From contig CM057058.1 of assembly GCA_029945375.1 (NCBI GenBank), positions 62,001 to 126,000 of the forward strand: 64,000 nt of DNA. Reading direction: 5' to 3'. The position numbers and the translations under genes were made by a program. Numbering within the stretch: the first letter of the stretch is position 1; every line of letters starts with the position of its first letter. Origin of the DNA: Agaricus subrufescens (Eukaryota; Basidiomycota; Agaricomycetes; Agaricales; Agaricaceae). The notes below the pieces were generated by a model, which saw nothing but the letters and a program-made list of their open reading frames with translations, did no database searches and was not told the origin of the DNA. Shown piece after piece: positions 36,664 to 47,899 of the stretch.

Positions 36664-37763
36664 CTTTGCCGCACGTTCCTTAATAGTAGGTCGTAATTAT
36701 TTTTCAATTCCGCGAACCTTTCCTTCTGTACCGAACGGTTTACGGCCGGCAATGCCTTAGGCGAATGGACGACTCGGGCATTTGGACCATCCTATCCTGC
36801 TGGAGCAGCCTACAGTTCAACCAAACTATAAGTAGCATCGGAGCAACGCCGGTCTTGGAAATATCCTCTGTGCACTTCCACATAGCATTCGTGTAGGTCG
36901 AGCCCCAGTGGATCTCGGTGGTTTTTGCAAGAAATGTTATTAGCTCTGAATTTAGCAATAATCCTGTGTAGTTGAAAAAGCTGGAAACATGACAGACTTT
37001 GTTAGGTCTGGTGCACACATACTCTCGGTTACCTCAATGTCGTGATACGCGTGTTCGCGGCGAGTCGATGGAAAACAACTATATATGTTTATAAACGTGA
37101 GTCATCTATGCTCAAGTCCCCTTGAAACTGATGATTTAGTGCCGGCCATACCATGAATAGCAAACATCCTATCTGTGCTCTGAGGCACCCTGAAACAGCG
37201 GCCGCGCAGGATACGGCTCGTTTTAATTTTGGCCTGGCCCCTGCAGAGAGGCTTTTGATCACGTAATGTACAAAACGTGCTTCGGAAGAAGCCGACGGGA
37301 TATTTTAAGGCAAGCACCGACACTGCAGGGCACGCTGGAAGCCAAAAATACAAGCCAACAGCCCATGAAACCTATAAATGAAAACGTAAGCCGCAAGTAC
37401 ACCTCTTGGACTTTATTCTGTTCTCCCGATAATCTCCAGTAAACTCTCGGAACCTGACGCATTTAATCTGCGCACGTTTGTTAGAAACATTATGTAACCT
37501 CAAAAAAGCTAAATCACCGCAGCTTAACACGATGCTCTCCGAGACATAGGGAGAACGTGCGTATCCCTCCTGCTTCCAATATCATATAACTCAACCCTCA
37601 CCCTGGGCATCTTCACCAGTTCACATTAGGGTTGTTCTCCCCTTCTCTAGACATTATTTAACTCGTCAATTGCAGCGTAAGCTAGGTGTCTTTTTTCCTT
37701 GCCTCTACCTTCTGACAAAATCTGCCAGGCATTATCGAGAACGCTCCCTGGACCTAGACGACT

Positions 37764-39745
37764 ATGGAATATCCTTCGGCATCACCATCAGAAAAAACTC
37801 CTCTAAACCATTACATGACATATACCTGGAAGGAGTCTCAAGAACTTGAGGGCCTTCGCTCCATCACGACGTCCATCGAACATACTTCCGTTCCACCCCG
37901 ACCACCTCCTTCATCAAGGCGTTTTCTCAGATGGATTTTATTCTTATCAGCCTTGCTATCCTTTTCCATAACCCTGTTTTCGCTGGCTTATTATCGAAGA
38001 TATACGAGCAAAGAACCGCATTCCTCCAAACTCAATGATTCAGATACTTACGACGCCGGGGCCCCCTTCGCACCAGTCAAATCACAAAGATCGTGGGGAG
38101 CCTATTCTCCTTACTACTCCGTGGAGGAGTATCCATCGCCACCGGAGAATTGTCGATTGACTCAGGTTAACACCGTGCGTAGCGTATCATATCAAAAGCT
38201 GTTCTTGAGCCTAACATACTTATAGATCCAACGACATGGCGCACGTTTTCCTACCTCAGACCTGTCTGCAGCCATAGCACCAGCTCTGAGGAAGTTACAA
38301 GCAGCAGAATATTATACCGACGATAGGCTTCAATTTTTAGTGGATTACCATTATGACTTAGGTAAAGACGACCTAGTCCCATTCGGCGAACACCAGTAAG
38401 TGCATGCTATCTTTAGCTTCGGATCTGATGCCCGGAGTGGCTGCTACGTACTTTGCTGTGCGCTGCTTATATTTTATTTGGCCTTGGATCTGTGGAACGG
38501 TCGAACCTGTCTAATTAACTATATTTCTCTAAAAGGTCCTACGAGTCTGGGCGTAAAGCGTTTCTCCGCTATAAATCCCTTACCTCCGCACATGACCTTC
38601 CGTTCGTAAGGGCCTCCGGGAGTGACCGTGTCATTAAAAGCGCCCTCAAATGGATTGGCGGTGAGTTCGTTTACACGGAGTATGTATGTGAATCTATAGT
38701 GATTTTCAAAGGTTTCCGTTCGGCTACTCAGGATACGTTGGAACCTGTCCTCAACCTCGTTATACCAGAAACGGTACAATCATAATGACCTCCTCGAATG
38801 CTCATACTCAAACTTTAACAGGAAGGGTTCAATAACACGTTGGAAAATAAAAGTTGTCCTAAAGCGCATCATTCCGACGAGCAAGCTGAGGAGTGGCAAC
38901 GTATATACGCCGGACCGATAGCCGAACGATTAAATTCTGCCGCTCATGGTCAGTAGTCATGTCATCTAGAAGACTTATACCCTGTTAACTTATCTCCATT
39001 GACAGGAATGCCTGAGAAACTCTCTGCTAAAGATGCTGAAACTCTGATTGCATTGTGTGCTATGGAAACTGTCGCAAAGGAGGAATACAGCCCGTTTTGC
39101 GACCTTTTCACTCAGAAAGATTTTGAAGGTTATGAGTACTCAATGGACCTGGATAAGTTCTACCACACAGGGTACGCTGAAATTTTTTGTCAACCATTTA
39201 CACTCCATAAATTGAAAAGCAGGTATGGATCACGATTGGGGCCGGTTCAAGGAATTGGATACGTCAACGAACTACTCGCCCGACTAACAGACCAACCCGT
39301 CCAAGATCATACTCAAAGCAATCATACCCTTAATTCGAATCCAGAGACTTTCCCTCTCGGACGGGGAATCTACATTGACTTCTCGCACGACAATCTGATA
39401 GTGGCAGTTATCAGTGCTATGGGATTAAAGGACGATGACCTATCTACCCTTGACCCCACGGAATACGAGGACGACAGGGAGTGGTATTTGAGTAGAGTTG
39501 TGCCGTTCTCTGGAAGGATGGTAGTTGAGCGGATGGAGTGCAGCGATACCAGAGGTTCGGGACGCTTCAGACGTGTTGGCGCAGGCAGCCAGGTTTATGT
39601 CAGAGTATTGATAGACGATGCCGTCCAGGACTTGGATTTCTGTAAGGGGTCGAGTGAGGGGTTGTGTACGTTAGAGAATTTCGTGGAGAGCCAGAGATAC
39701 GCGAGAGAAAACGGGCAGGGCGACTGGGAGAAGTGCTTTGATTAA
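37764..39745 (+). CDS. Phytase-like histidine acid phosphatase (second copy), type II membrane-anchored
   Basis: Paralogue of the phosphatase at 17304. A polar N-tail of about 57 residues (MEYPSASPSEKTPLNHYMTY...) precedes one helix, RFLRWILFLSALLSFSITLF, so the catalytic part should face outward on a type II anchor. The motif is spliced as QVNT/IQRHGARFPT, with an intron at the same place as the second one in the first copy and no microexon. The proton-donor motif is DFSHDN. Family blocks are KDDLVPFGEHQ, FVRASGSDRVIKSA, VQGIGYVNELLARLT, YVRVLIDDAVQDL and CTLENFVES. The stop is after EKCFD at 39745. All exons join in frame. Residues around the site look complete, so it is probably active. 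Confidence 0.9.
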
Positions 39746-40513
39746 ATTAATTTCTTATTGATAAGATAATGTAACTTATGCGGTATAGTACAGATCATGA
39801 TAACCTTACTACCCGGGGCCATCGTAGCAACGTGCGTTCAGGGGTCAAAGTAATGGGGCTGGCTGTGAATGATGCTACATATAGGTATCAGCGGAAAACT
39901 GTTGTTCTTGTTCATCTAGTGTCATACGCCCATGACCACGTAGATTGACTACTCATCCGTTGGTCATACCATCAGAAGGACCTTGACACCTGACTCTCAC
40001 CTCTTATGGACAGCATAACTGTTTGCTACAACTGCTGTGAGCCTTTGCTCTCTCTATATAATCAACGGTGCATTCAAGCCAAAACATAAAAATTCAGCCT
40101 ATTGTATGGGCGATGGATACATGTACCTTGACCAGAGGCCTGAATCGATGGAGAAGAAGGACCAGGGTGCCCAAGTCCACCAGTGATGACCCGAAGCACA
40201 TCGTTACGGACACGCAATCACCTGTGTGCAGATGACATTGAAATGCCACTAGGAATGTATGCGAATACAAATATCCTAGACAAGCGGTTTACAGACGTCT
40301 AAGCTAGTATCCGTCATTTACCACTGCGCCATATGGGATGTAATAAGGCACAAGGGGCAGGAACGCCACTGTCATGGCTGAAGAAGGCAAGGTGTTTGAT
40401 GAAACTTACATAGCCTGCACAACGACTGATTACGCAATCAAGTCCATTCATCTCGAAAAATACCTCGCATTATCAACAGAAAGCTAAGAAAATTTACACA
40501 TAATAAGTAATAA
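39746..40513. other. Convergent intergenic region
   Basis: 3-prime flanks of the second phosphatase and of receptor-like gene A. Nothing else recognised. Confidence 0.5.
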
Positions 40514-41953
40514 TCAACGAGGCCTATACGCTGGAGGTTTCGAACCCTCTCCTGCGTCTTCTATTCTATTAACAGCAGCCTGTTTGTTTATCTCGTTCTT
40601 TAATTTACTCGACCTCGCCACCTCCTTGCCGAGGGAGCTGAAGGATGCGGGAGATTGGAGCATTGTAGAACTCCCACTCGCATGGAGGCGAGGTTGAGAT
40701 TGACGCCGACGCCCAGTCCCCTTATCAACTATACCAGGAGGCACGTCACTGGCAGAAGACAACCTTGCACCACCGTTTCTGATACTCGGTGAACCAGGTG
40801 TATAGTAGCTGAGGTCGGTTGAAGGTAACGACACAGGAGAGCCAGCAGTCTCAGTCACCGGTGTAGACTTCTCTGTAATTGTCGACAATGACATTGGTGA
40901 AAATGGAAGATGTTCTGGTTGTTGCATGTACGGGTTAGGCAGCTGTTGGTATGTCATTCTCGTCTGCGGAGAAGTGACGTAAGGGTTGGGGTTCTGTTCA
41001 ATATCAGAGGACTGGTAGATAAGAGGCTGCGGATGTAGAATTACGGGAGCTATTGGCTGGATTTGGGAGTTTGATATAGGCCAAGAAGTATCCTTGAACT
41101 CGGGCGCCATTTGAGGTGACAAGAACCCCATTTGCGAAGCCTCTGGGAGTGGAGGGGTTCCATTAGCGCCCCTCTGTACTGCTCCTCGTCGCTGTCTACT
41201 TTTACAACAGACCCAGAGCGCGACAACGATAAGGCAAAGTCCCAGGGAGCCGAATACAGCCGTTAATACAATAGTAAGAACGGAGACCGAGCTTGGAGAA
41301 GACTTTGCGTCTGGAGAGGACGTAGCCGACGAGTCAGCTGTGGTTGTGGCAATGATCGACGCTGACGCGGATGACGAGGCTGAATTATGTCCGGTATAAC
41401 TTTGTACAATGATGGTCAATGAACGCTGATTGAATATCATATTCTTTGCTCACATTAAAGTGTCAACTATGGCATACGGTCGTCCCGGTGCCTTAGAGAT
41501 TTGCAGAGTGTGAGAGATATTTGGAAGATTTGCAGTTCCCCACACCACGGCACTTTGTACAGTTTCTTCGCCAGCCTGAGAGGGAGTTACAAAATTCGGA
41601 TCGGATAGATTCAGTTGAACAGGCGGGTGTGAATCCAACTGTAATTGTGTGAACACTTCATAAGGCCAGAGAGGAGACATAAAGTAGATCGCAGTGCCTA
41701 GAGCGCTCACTGAGTGGATCAGCGGACAGTAATGAGTCAAACCCTTACCTGTAAATGTGAAAGTAGCGAGTACATCATCATCTTCTCCTAATCGATGAGA
41801 GCCTCCTGCGTCCAGCGCCGAAGAAAATCGGGTCCACGCCCCAGTGTAGGCAATAGCTGGATCACCATCGTCAATAGTGACGTTGGTCTGAGCGGAAGAC
41901 GAAATAAAACAACGAGCAAGAAGTACGAGCAAGGTCACTATGGGAAGGAACAT
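40514..41953 (-). CDS. Receptor-like single-pass membrane protein A (YFMSPLWPY family)
   Basis: Signal peptide MFLPIVTLLVLLARCFISSS, then the ectodomain: NVTIDDGDPAIAYTGAWTRF, an intron after ATFTFT, then GTAIYFMSPLWPYEVFTQLQ and PYAIVDTLI-YTGHNS. The Ile codon is split by a 54-nt intron. A Ser/Thr-rich stalk, the helix VLTIVLTAVFGSLGLCLIVV and a basic stop (CCKSRQRRG) follow. The cytoplasmic tail is about 200 residues, disordered, ending EDAGEGSKPPAYRPR. The ectodomain has the look of a beta-sandwich similar to galactose-binding modules, a family common in Agaricomycetes and not assigned a function. Same strand as copy B, about 1 kb away. Role in ligand or wall sensing is inference. Confidence 0.85.
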
Positions 41954-42936
41954 GAAAGAGAATTCGCTCTGTCATGGGCATCTTTCAGGACTTGTCAGTT
42001 ATCGACCCTTCAGTACTTACAGTACTGCTTTTACGTACATGCCTCCATGAGGCATAAGGGACACGATATCAATGCAGCACTGAAGTAGATTTCGCGTGTA
42101 GAAATTCAGAACTCCTCCAGCTCTTGGCCATGATTAATAGTGCACCATAACCAAATTTATTGTTTTTTCTTTGTTTGAGGCAAATTAACACGCACTATGA
42201 AGGCCTCAACACTGGCGCCTCAAGGAAAGGCTGTGATCATCGGCTGTGCGAACGTCAAACCGCTTGCTTGTACCGCATGGCTTCACTTGAAACACACCGT
42301 TAAGTAAATACTTATGTACCAGGCTCTTAAACTCGAAACCGTATTATACCTGATGGGATTTATGAAATCGCGAGTTCAGATCTTCATCCTCCAGAATATT
42401 AACAATAATCATCCGTCCGACGTGCACGACTTGGGACTTCCCAACGTAAAACGACCCCGCAAATTGCGAGCGCTCTGAAACGGACAAGCTCGCTGGGCAC
42501 AGCATTAGGCCAGCTATGCTGATACTTGAGTAGAATGGGCGTGGGTTGCTAGCTGTAACACTAGTGGAAGTGTTATCACCACATTCAGTGCTATACGAAT
42601 TCGGTCCGTAAAGTATTACACGTGAAGAAGATGTTATTGGAGTCAAACCCTGAGAGGGTTGCTGATGTACATTCGTCACAGCTGATAATCTAGAACCCTC
42701 GCCGAGTTCTGCTTGAATCGACGCAAGCCTTTCGGGGGTCGGGCGGCGTGGTAATGCTATCTCTCCACCGTTCTTCATACACGCACAGCCTTGCTCCAGT
42801 TGATAGATATTCGTGGTTTATTATGACGATGTCTGTCATAAGATGGATACATAAATATTAGTTATATGACAAACCGGACATGCAATACACAACATTCATA
42901 TAGTACGAAGGATTAGAACTCATGGTCGTTAGTATA
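41954..42936. other. Spacer between receptor-like genes A and B
   Basis: About 1 kb. A minus-strand ORF at 42344-42778 starts MKNGGEIALPRRPTPERLAS and is rich in Ser/Thr/Pro at first, in the style of cytoplasmic tails of this family, but no ectodomain or helix precedes it. It could be a leftover tail from a lost copy, an unused 3-prime exon, or chance. Confidence 0.4.
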
Positions 42937-44058
42937 TTAGATACGGGATCTCCCTTCACGATTGGGGTTTAAGTAAGGTCCTGATCCATGAGGATCTGCC
43001 AGGTCGCCTTGAGATACAGCAAATTGGCTCGTCGAGTGCATCGGATCACCATGGTGAGTGCTCATGACGTTTGAATTCCTCGCGCTGGCACCTACACCTG
43101 TCATATTTTGAATTCCAGGACCACCAACCGATGATGTGGACCATGGGCCTTCTCCCGGATGATAGTTGCTGTCAGGCCTACTCGGAGGAGGGGGAGAATG
43201 TGGTGCTACTGAAGGGCTTAACGGTGAACTCAGGCCTGAGTCGCGGGGATCGTGAGCGGGAATTGAAGAATCGCGGTCTCGCGTGCCACCCCTCCATCGC
43301 TTGTCCGAAGATGTAAAGGGTGTTCCTTGAGTCCTTGTGGCAGACGACTTGCGTCTGAGGCATAGCCATATGATGATGATAAGTAGAAGGAGACTAAAGA
43401 TGGCCAGTAGAGTAGCTAGCGCGATGATGACGGCTCGGTCATGATGATGATGATCACCAAAACAAGTTGCTGATTCCCCGGGATCTAAAGTCGTGTATCT
43501 ATCAAGGGGGGAAAAGTGTTGGGTGAGTGAGATGTGAGGATGTAGTTTTATATCCACTGACATGATTCCATCAACTATGGCGAATGCTTGGCCTCTTCCG
43601 ACAGAGATCCGGAGGGTATGATTCGTATTTTGGAGATTTTCTACACTCCAGACAACACTGTGTGCCACAGTCTCTATCCCTCCTCCCGTATCTGGAGTTT
43701 TATAATCCGTAAGGTCGACAATGACCGTTGGACGAGAATCCAGTGTGAGAGCTGTCGACACTGCGTATGGCCATAGTGGCGACATGAAATATACAGCAAC
43801 GCCTAAGATACGTGAGTGTCAGCTCGTACGATATTTGTGCTCAATGAGACAGAAATTACCAGTGAATTGTAATACAGCTTCTGCCGTCGTATTCATGGTC
43901 AATACATGGGATCCACCATAGTCGAGATTAGTAGAGACAGATCGACTCCAACCACCAGTATACTGGATTTTAGAATCATTGTCGTCTAGAGTGATGTTTT
44001 TCCGGCATTGTGCCAATGATAGAAGTTGGAAGAGTGCAAAAAGTAGAGAGAGGTACAT
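42937..44058 (-). CDS. Receptor-like single-pass membrane protein B (YFMSPLWPY family)
   Basis: Signal peptide MYLSLLFALFQLLSLAQCRK. The ectodomain blocks match copy A: NITLDDNDSKIQYTGGWSRS, YGGSHVL, an intron, then VYFMSPLWPYAVSTALTLDS, VVWSVENLQNTNHTLRISVG and FAIVDGI/IYTTLDPGE, with the same split Ile codon. A His run (DHHHHDR) sits just before the helix VIIALATLLAIFSLLLLIII, followed by CLRRK. The tail is Pro/Ser/Gly-rich and ends LNPNREGRSRI. All exons join in frame. Copies A and B are tandem and share the strand; their tails differ completely, suggesting a conserved outside and divergent inside. Confidence 0.87.
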
Positions 44059-47000
44059 GTGGAATATCGGGATGATGGAGTGACTGAAGTCGTCTTTGAA
44101 TAAGAACCCATGTTATATGAAGGGCTACCACGCGCCATTAGCATAGCAGAGTCGAGGGAAAACGTGGCCGAATGGCCGTAAAAAGGAACGAGTTGGGTAC
44201 CTTTGCTGATGTCGTGGAGTTCTAACATGGGTCAACACAGCAGACTCGTGTTCAGGGCTATGAATCACACACCACACCGTTGTTAGTAGTCTCCTCCTGT
44301 ATTGTCGTGGTATCGCACTGCATTCGGTTTCATTGGCCAGCCACGTTCGACAGTCGGCAGGCCTCTCGATGGCGAGGACCAATCCTTTTTCGCTGAAGGA
44401 CCTCGTGCTTGTAAATTGCCGTCGTCAACGGCCTTAAGTGGCTGTTCCATCTTAAACATCCCAGTCTTAAAAACTCCTGGCCTCGAGGCTTTCATTTCAG
44501 ATTGTATTGTCCAAGTTCATGGCTTTCCATTCATTCGGTACCTCGGATGGGCTCCGGCGCCTTTTTAAGAATGTTAAGAAACTTGTTGTTTCACTATTGT
44601 CGATAACTCCTTCACAAGAAAACTCCAGACCAGGTCGATGGATTCACCCTTACACGAGGTCGAACCTTGCTGCGGAAATTCTCTTTCGAAGAGAGTTAGG
44701 TGTGCTCGGTCAGGTCAAACAACCATGATGATATTATGTAGTGTTATGAATATTCAATAGCTCCCCTGATGACCGACGCATCGTGGCTACTATTGGTAAA
44801 GGGCTTATCATTTGCCTCGTTGCCTACTTGCCTAGTTGGTAGTTCGTCCTTGCCACCATGACACGTGTGCGAGTACGTCATTTATTAAGCTCAGATTGAC
44901 TTCCGAAAGTCCCAAAGAATGGTCCAATGCTCTAGCCTCTGTTTAACCCCATTGTGCGTTACATAGAAGATCAAACCTGCAGGCCTAACGTCATAGGGTC
45001 TGATCTGTGTTTGTACGGCAAACAGAGTTGTTCGAATGGAAGCCATCAGGGTATCAGGGTGTCATGACGGTTCAACAACAATTCCTGGTCTCCAGAAAAT
45101 ACCCTGAAAATGCTAAATTATCAGAGCCAATTTTAGCCCGAAGTCTCGACATTCCTTTCTTAGCATATCTGTATTGTGTGCATGGCTCTCAACAGTAGTT
45201 TTGGAGAAAGTTACTCATTCACTACTCCCAGGTCTGGATGAAACCTGATCAGGAGCGACACTCAGCAGGGCTCATAAGAGTTATAGGAAAGATTTTCGGT
45301 GAGTGCAGGGTTTGATGTGATGAGCGCATTGAACATGTTCTTACTGAACCCGCTATTACACAATGTAGAGCATCCGGAAAAACGACTGTTGGAATCCCTC
45401 CCCTGCGCAGCCGATCGTGTAAGGGCCTCTTCACCCGCGACCCGTCGGGTTGCGTACAACACCAAAGCATAGGGACATGATATTGTTTAGTAAGTGTAAG
45501 TTCATCCTTTCTTCACAGAAGAAGCTTTGTTCTCCAAGTCATAGGATGCATGCCATAACTAGAAAGTGCAATTTGTATCTTCGATCGAACTCGTTCGATA
45601 TATGAAGCTCCGAATCAAAGTTCGGCTATTTTATTAATCCCGCCGCTGGTGACCGGCATAGTTTATGACTATCTTGGTGCCAACTTAGAGCTGGCTAGTA
45701 TCGCAGGGTAACAAGTGCTTGAAACAGCGACGGCGAACTGACAGAATGTAATTGGATGAGTTGGGATGTGAGAAAACACAATTGACAAGAAGTATGTTCT
45801 ATTTCTAGCTTGTCTTGACAGTGGAACATGAGCTTTTCAGTCAAGTGCGGGTGCAATGTACAGTAGAATACTAGAATTAAGGAGAGACTACTCTTACCAG
45901 CTCAAAAGGTTCATCCAGTCCATATTTCTCATGATACTACACCATCGTAAGTAAAGACAACGGCTGGTCCCGCCAGACATCTCAGCGAAGCCATGAAGGT
46001 CTTAGATAAGAACCTCCGTCTCTTAAACAGAAGTATCTGGTAGCCCGTCTTCGAGGATAGTCAACAAGGCTAGGGAGTAAAATAGAACTCGTTTGTTAAG
46101 CTGAGTGCACTTGCTAGTGGCGCTGACCTATAACCGCTTATCTAGGTATAATTATAGCTGGTGCAGAAGAGTCTGGCAAAAGCTGTCCGCTCCCTCATCC
46201 CTTACGAATTCGGTCGAGCACTACTTGATTAGACACCCATTTCGACACACCCTTCATTATGTTCAATAGAGGTGATCAATCAACAGATGCATGGAAATCT
46301 GGAAAAAATTCGCTATCAGATTGTGTCTTATAAATTAACCGTAGTAAGCGGCCTGATGGATCAAGATTCAAAACCTATCAGACTCGTTCATGATCGATGA
46401 TCATTGTACCTATATATCAAAGTCGGCAACTAATCGCTTGAACGCAACGATAACTTGGTAGCAGGATTCCAAAGGAGGCTATAAGGATCTCGAAGTTCAT
46501 GGGGGCTGATCTGATATCTCATTTATCTTTAGAGCTCATGGAAAATTCGATGTCATCGTTCGGGGTCTATGTCACAAGACGGGATTTGACAGGATACCTT
46601 TTGATAATCTGCGTCAGATTACTATACATGTTGTAAACCTTTATGTCATTTTATAGGGTCGGTGGTTGTTCGCCTAGTTCTCAGAGCAGTCAAGCTCAAG
46701 ACCACCGTAGTTATCTGTGAAAAGGGTCTGGGCCTAAAGGTGGACCAAAGACCCCAAAGGCTCTGAAGATAAACGTGGAAGATCAGGAAATGACTCATTA
46801 ATCAGGTATCATGAAGTTTACTTACCAATCTAGGGCAGAGATGTAGTAGCAGTCAATACAATGACCTACTTCGGGTTCGCGGGAATGTATTAGAGAAGTT
46901 TGTATTGTGTTTCAACTTGGAATTTGTGGGAAGTCAGTTTCTATATCTGTCGGGCGTAAATCTATCGTTCTTGTTTCCGGAATGAGACCAAAACTTTCAT

Positions 47001-47899
47001 GCATTGTGTTCAGTTGGCCGGCGCTCGTATTTAAAAAATACATGCATGCGCTGGTCTGCTCGTCTTAGATACTACCTCAGGGCTGGAATCTGCAGATTCT
47101 GTGCACAAACTAGTCGGCTTTGTCTCAGAAGCCATCGAAATCATTCCCATCTAATTTCCGTGAAATCCGTTGGGTCTGTCAACCGTTTTATCCCATGAGA
47201 TTGAACATCCTAGAATAATTGATTATTCAACGCCGTTTACTTTTGATATACATCAGGCCACAACCAGGATTGCAAGTGCCTACTAGAAGTTGCTATACGC
47301 AACTAGACCGAAGGTGTTGAATCACTTAATCAATGATGGGCTCATGGTGGCCCGCCGGCTTTACAACTCTCCCTCTCGTGTTGCGCTCCCAAGCCTTTTT
47401 TTTACAGGCCCCGACAGGGACTTAAAGGGTTGATATGCAATCCACATGCGGATAAGTCCATTACACAGTCTGGTCACGGCGCCACTTCATATGTTCTTGT
47501 TCCGTGACATCTCTTCCCATGTATAACTGTGGCCCACTAATCACACATGAGTATCACATAGTAAACTGATGCCACGATCGAATACAATCAACTATTACGC
47601 GTGCGGCATGACTGGCACTCACGTTCAATACGATCAATTATTATGAAAGATCGCAGCTAAATGCGCTGAGGTGGCTAAAGTTGTACCGTTACCATCCCAT
47701 TTCCGCACATGTGTCAGACAGCCATCACGACATCACGAAGGGACCTCGCGGCTATTTCAATGCTTGTCCCTACCCGCCGATAGCGGCACACGGTATTATG
47801 CATGTCCTGCACCTTAAATAGTTACCGGAGTTTGCTTTCATCACTTTTTCATCTTACTATCCCCTTCTCTCGTTCGGTTGCCTCTGAGCCTACACCACT
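44059..47899. other. Long intergenic region, nothing recognised
   Basis: 3.8 kb with only short open frames that lack domains. I found no RNA gene, terminal repeats or clear gene relics. The last 100 bp are the upstream region of the CoA ligase. Confidence 0.45.

Larger units (their letters stand above)
32258..37763. other. Gene-poor 5.5 kb region with relics
   Basis: No intact gene could be supported. It contains a Cys-rich ORF (33030-33305), a decayed P450 C-terminus (33715-33936) and a short TGC microsatellite (36646-36663). Minus-strand open frames at 36740-37462 are joined by plausible intron signals but match no family I know. This looks like a graveyard segment between two intact gene groups. 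Confidence 0.5.

Noticed and set aside
36740..37462. Possible spliced membrane-protein gene on the minus strand
   Set aside because: Some intron-like signals and hydrophobic stretches, but no recognisable family block, no clear start, and poor frame continuity.
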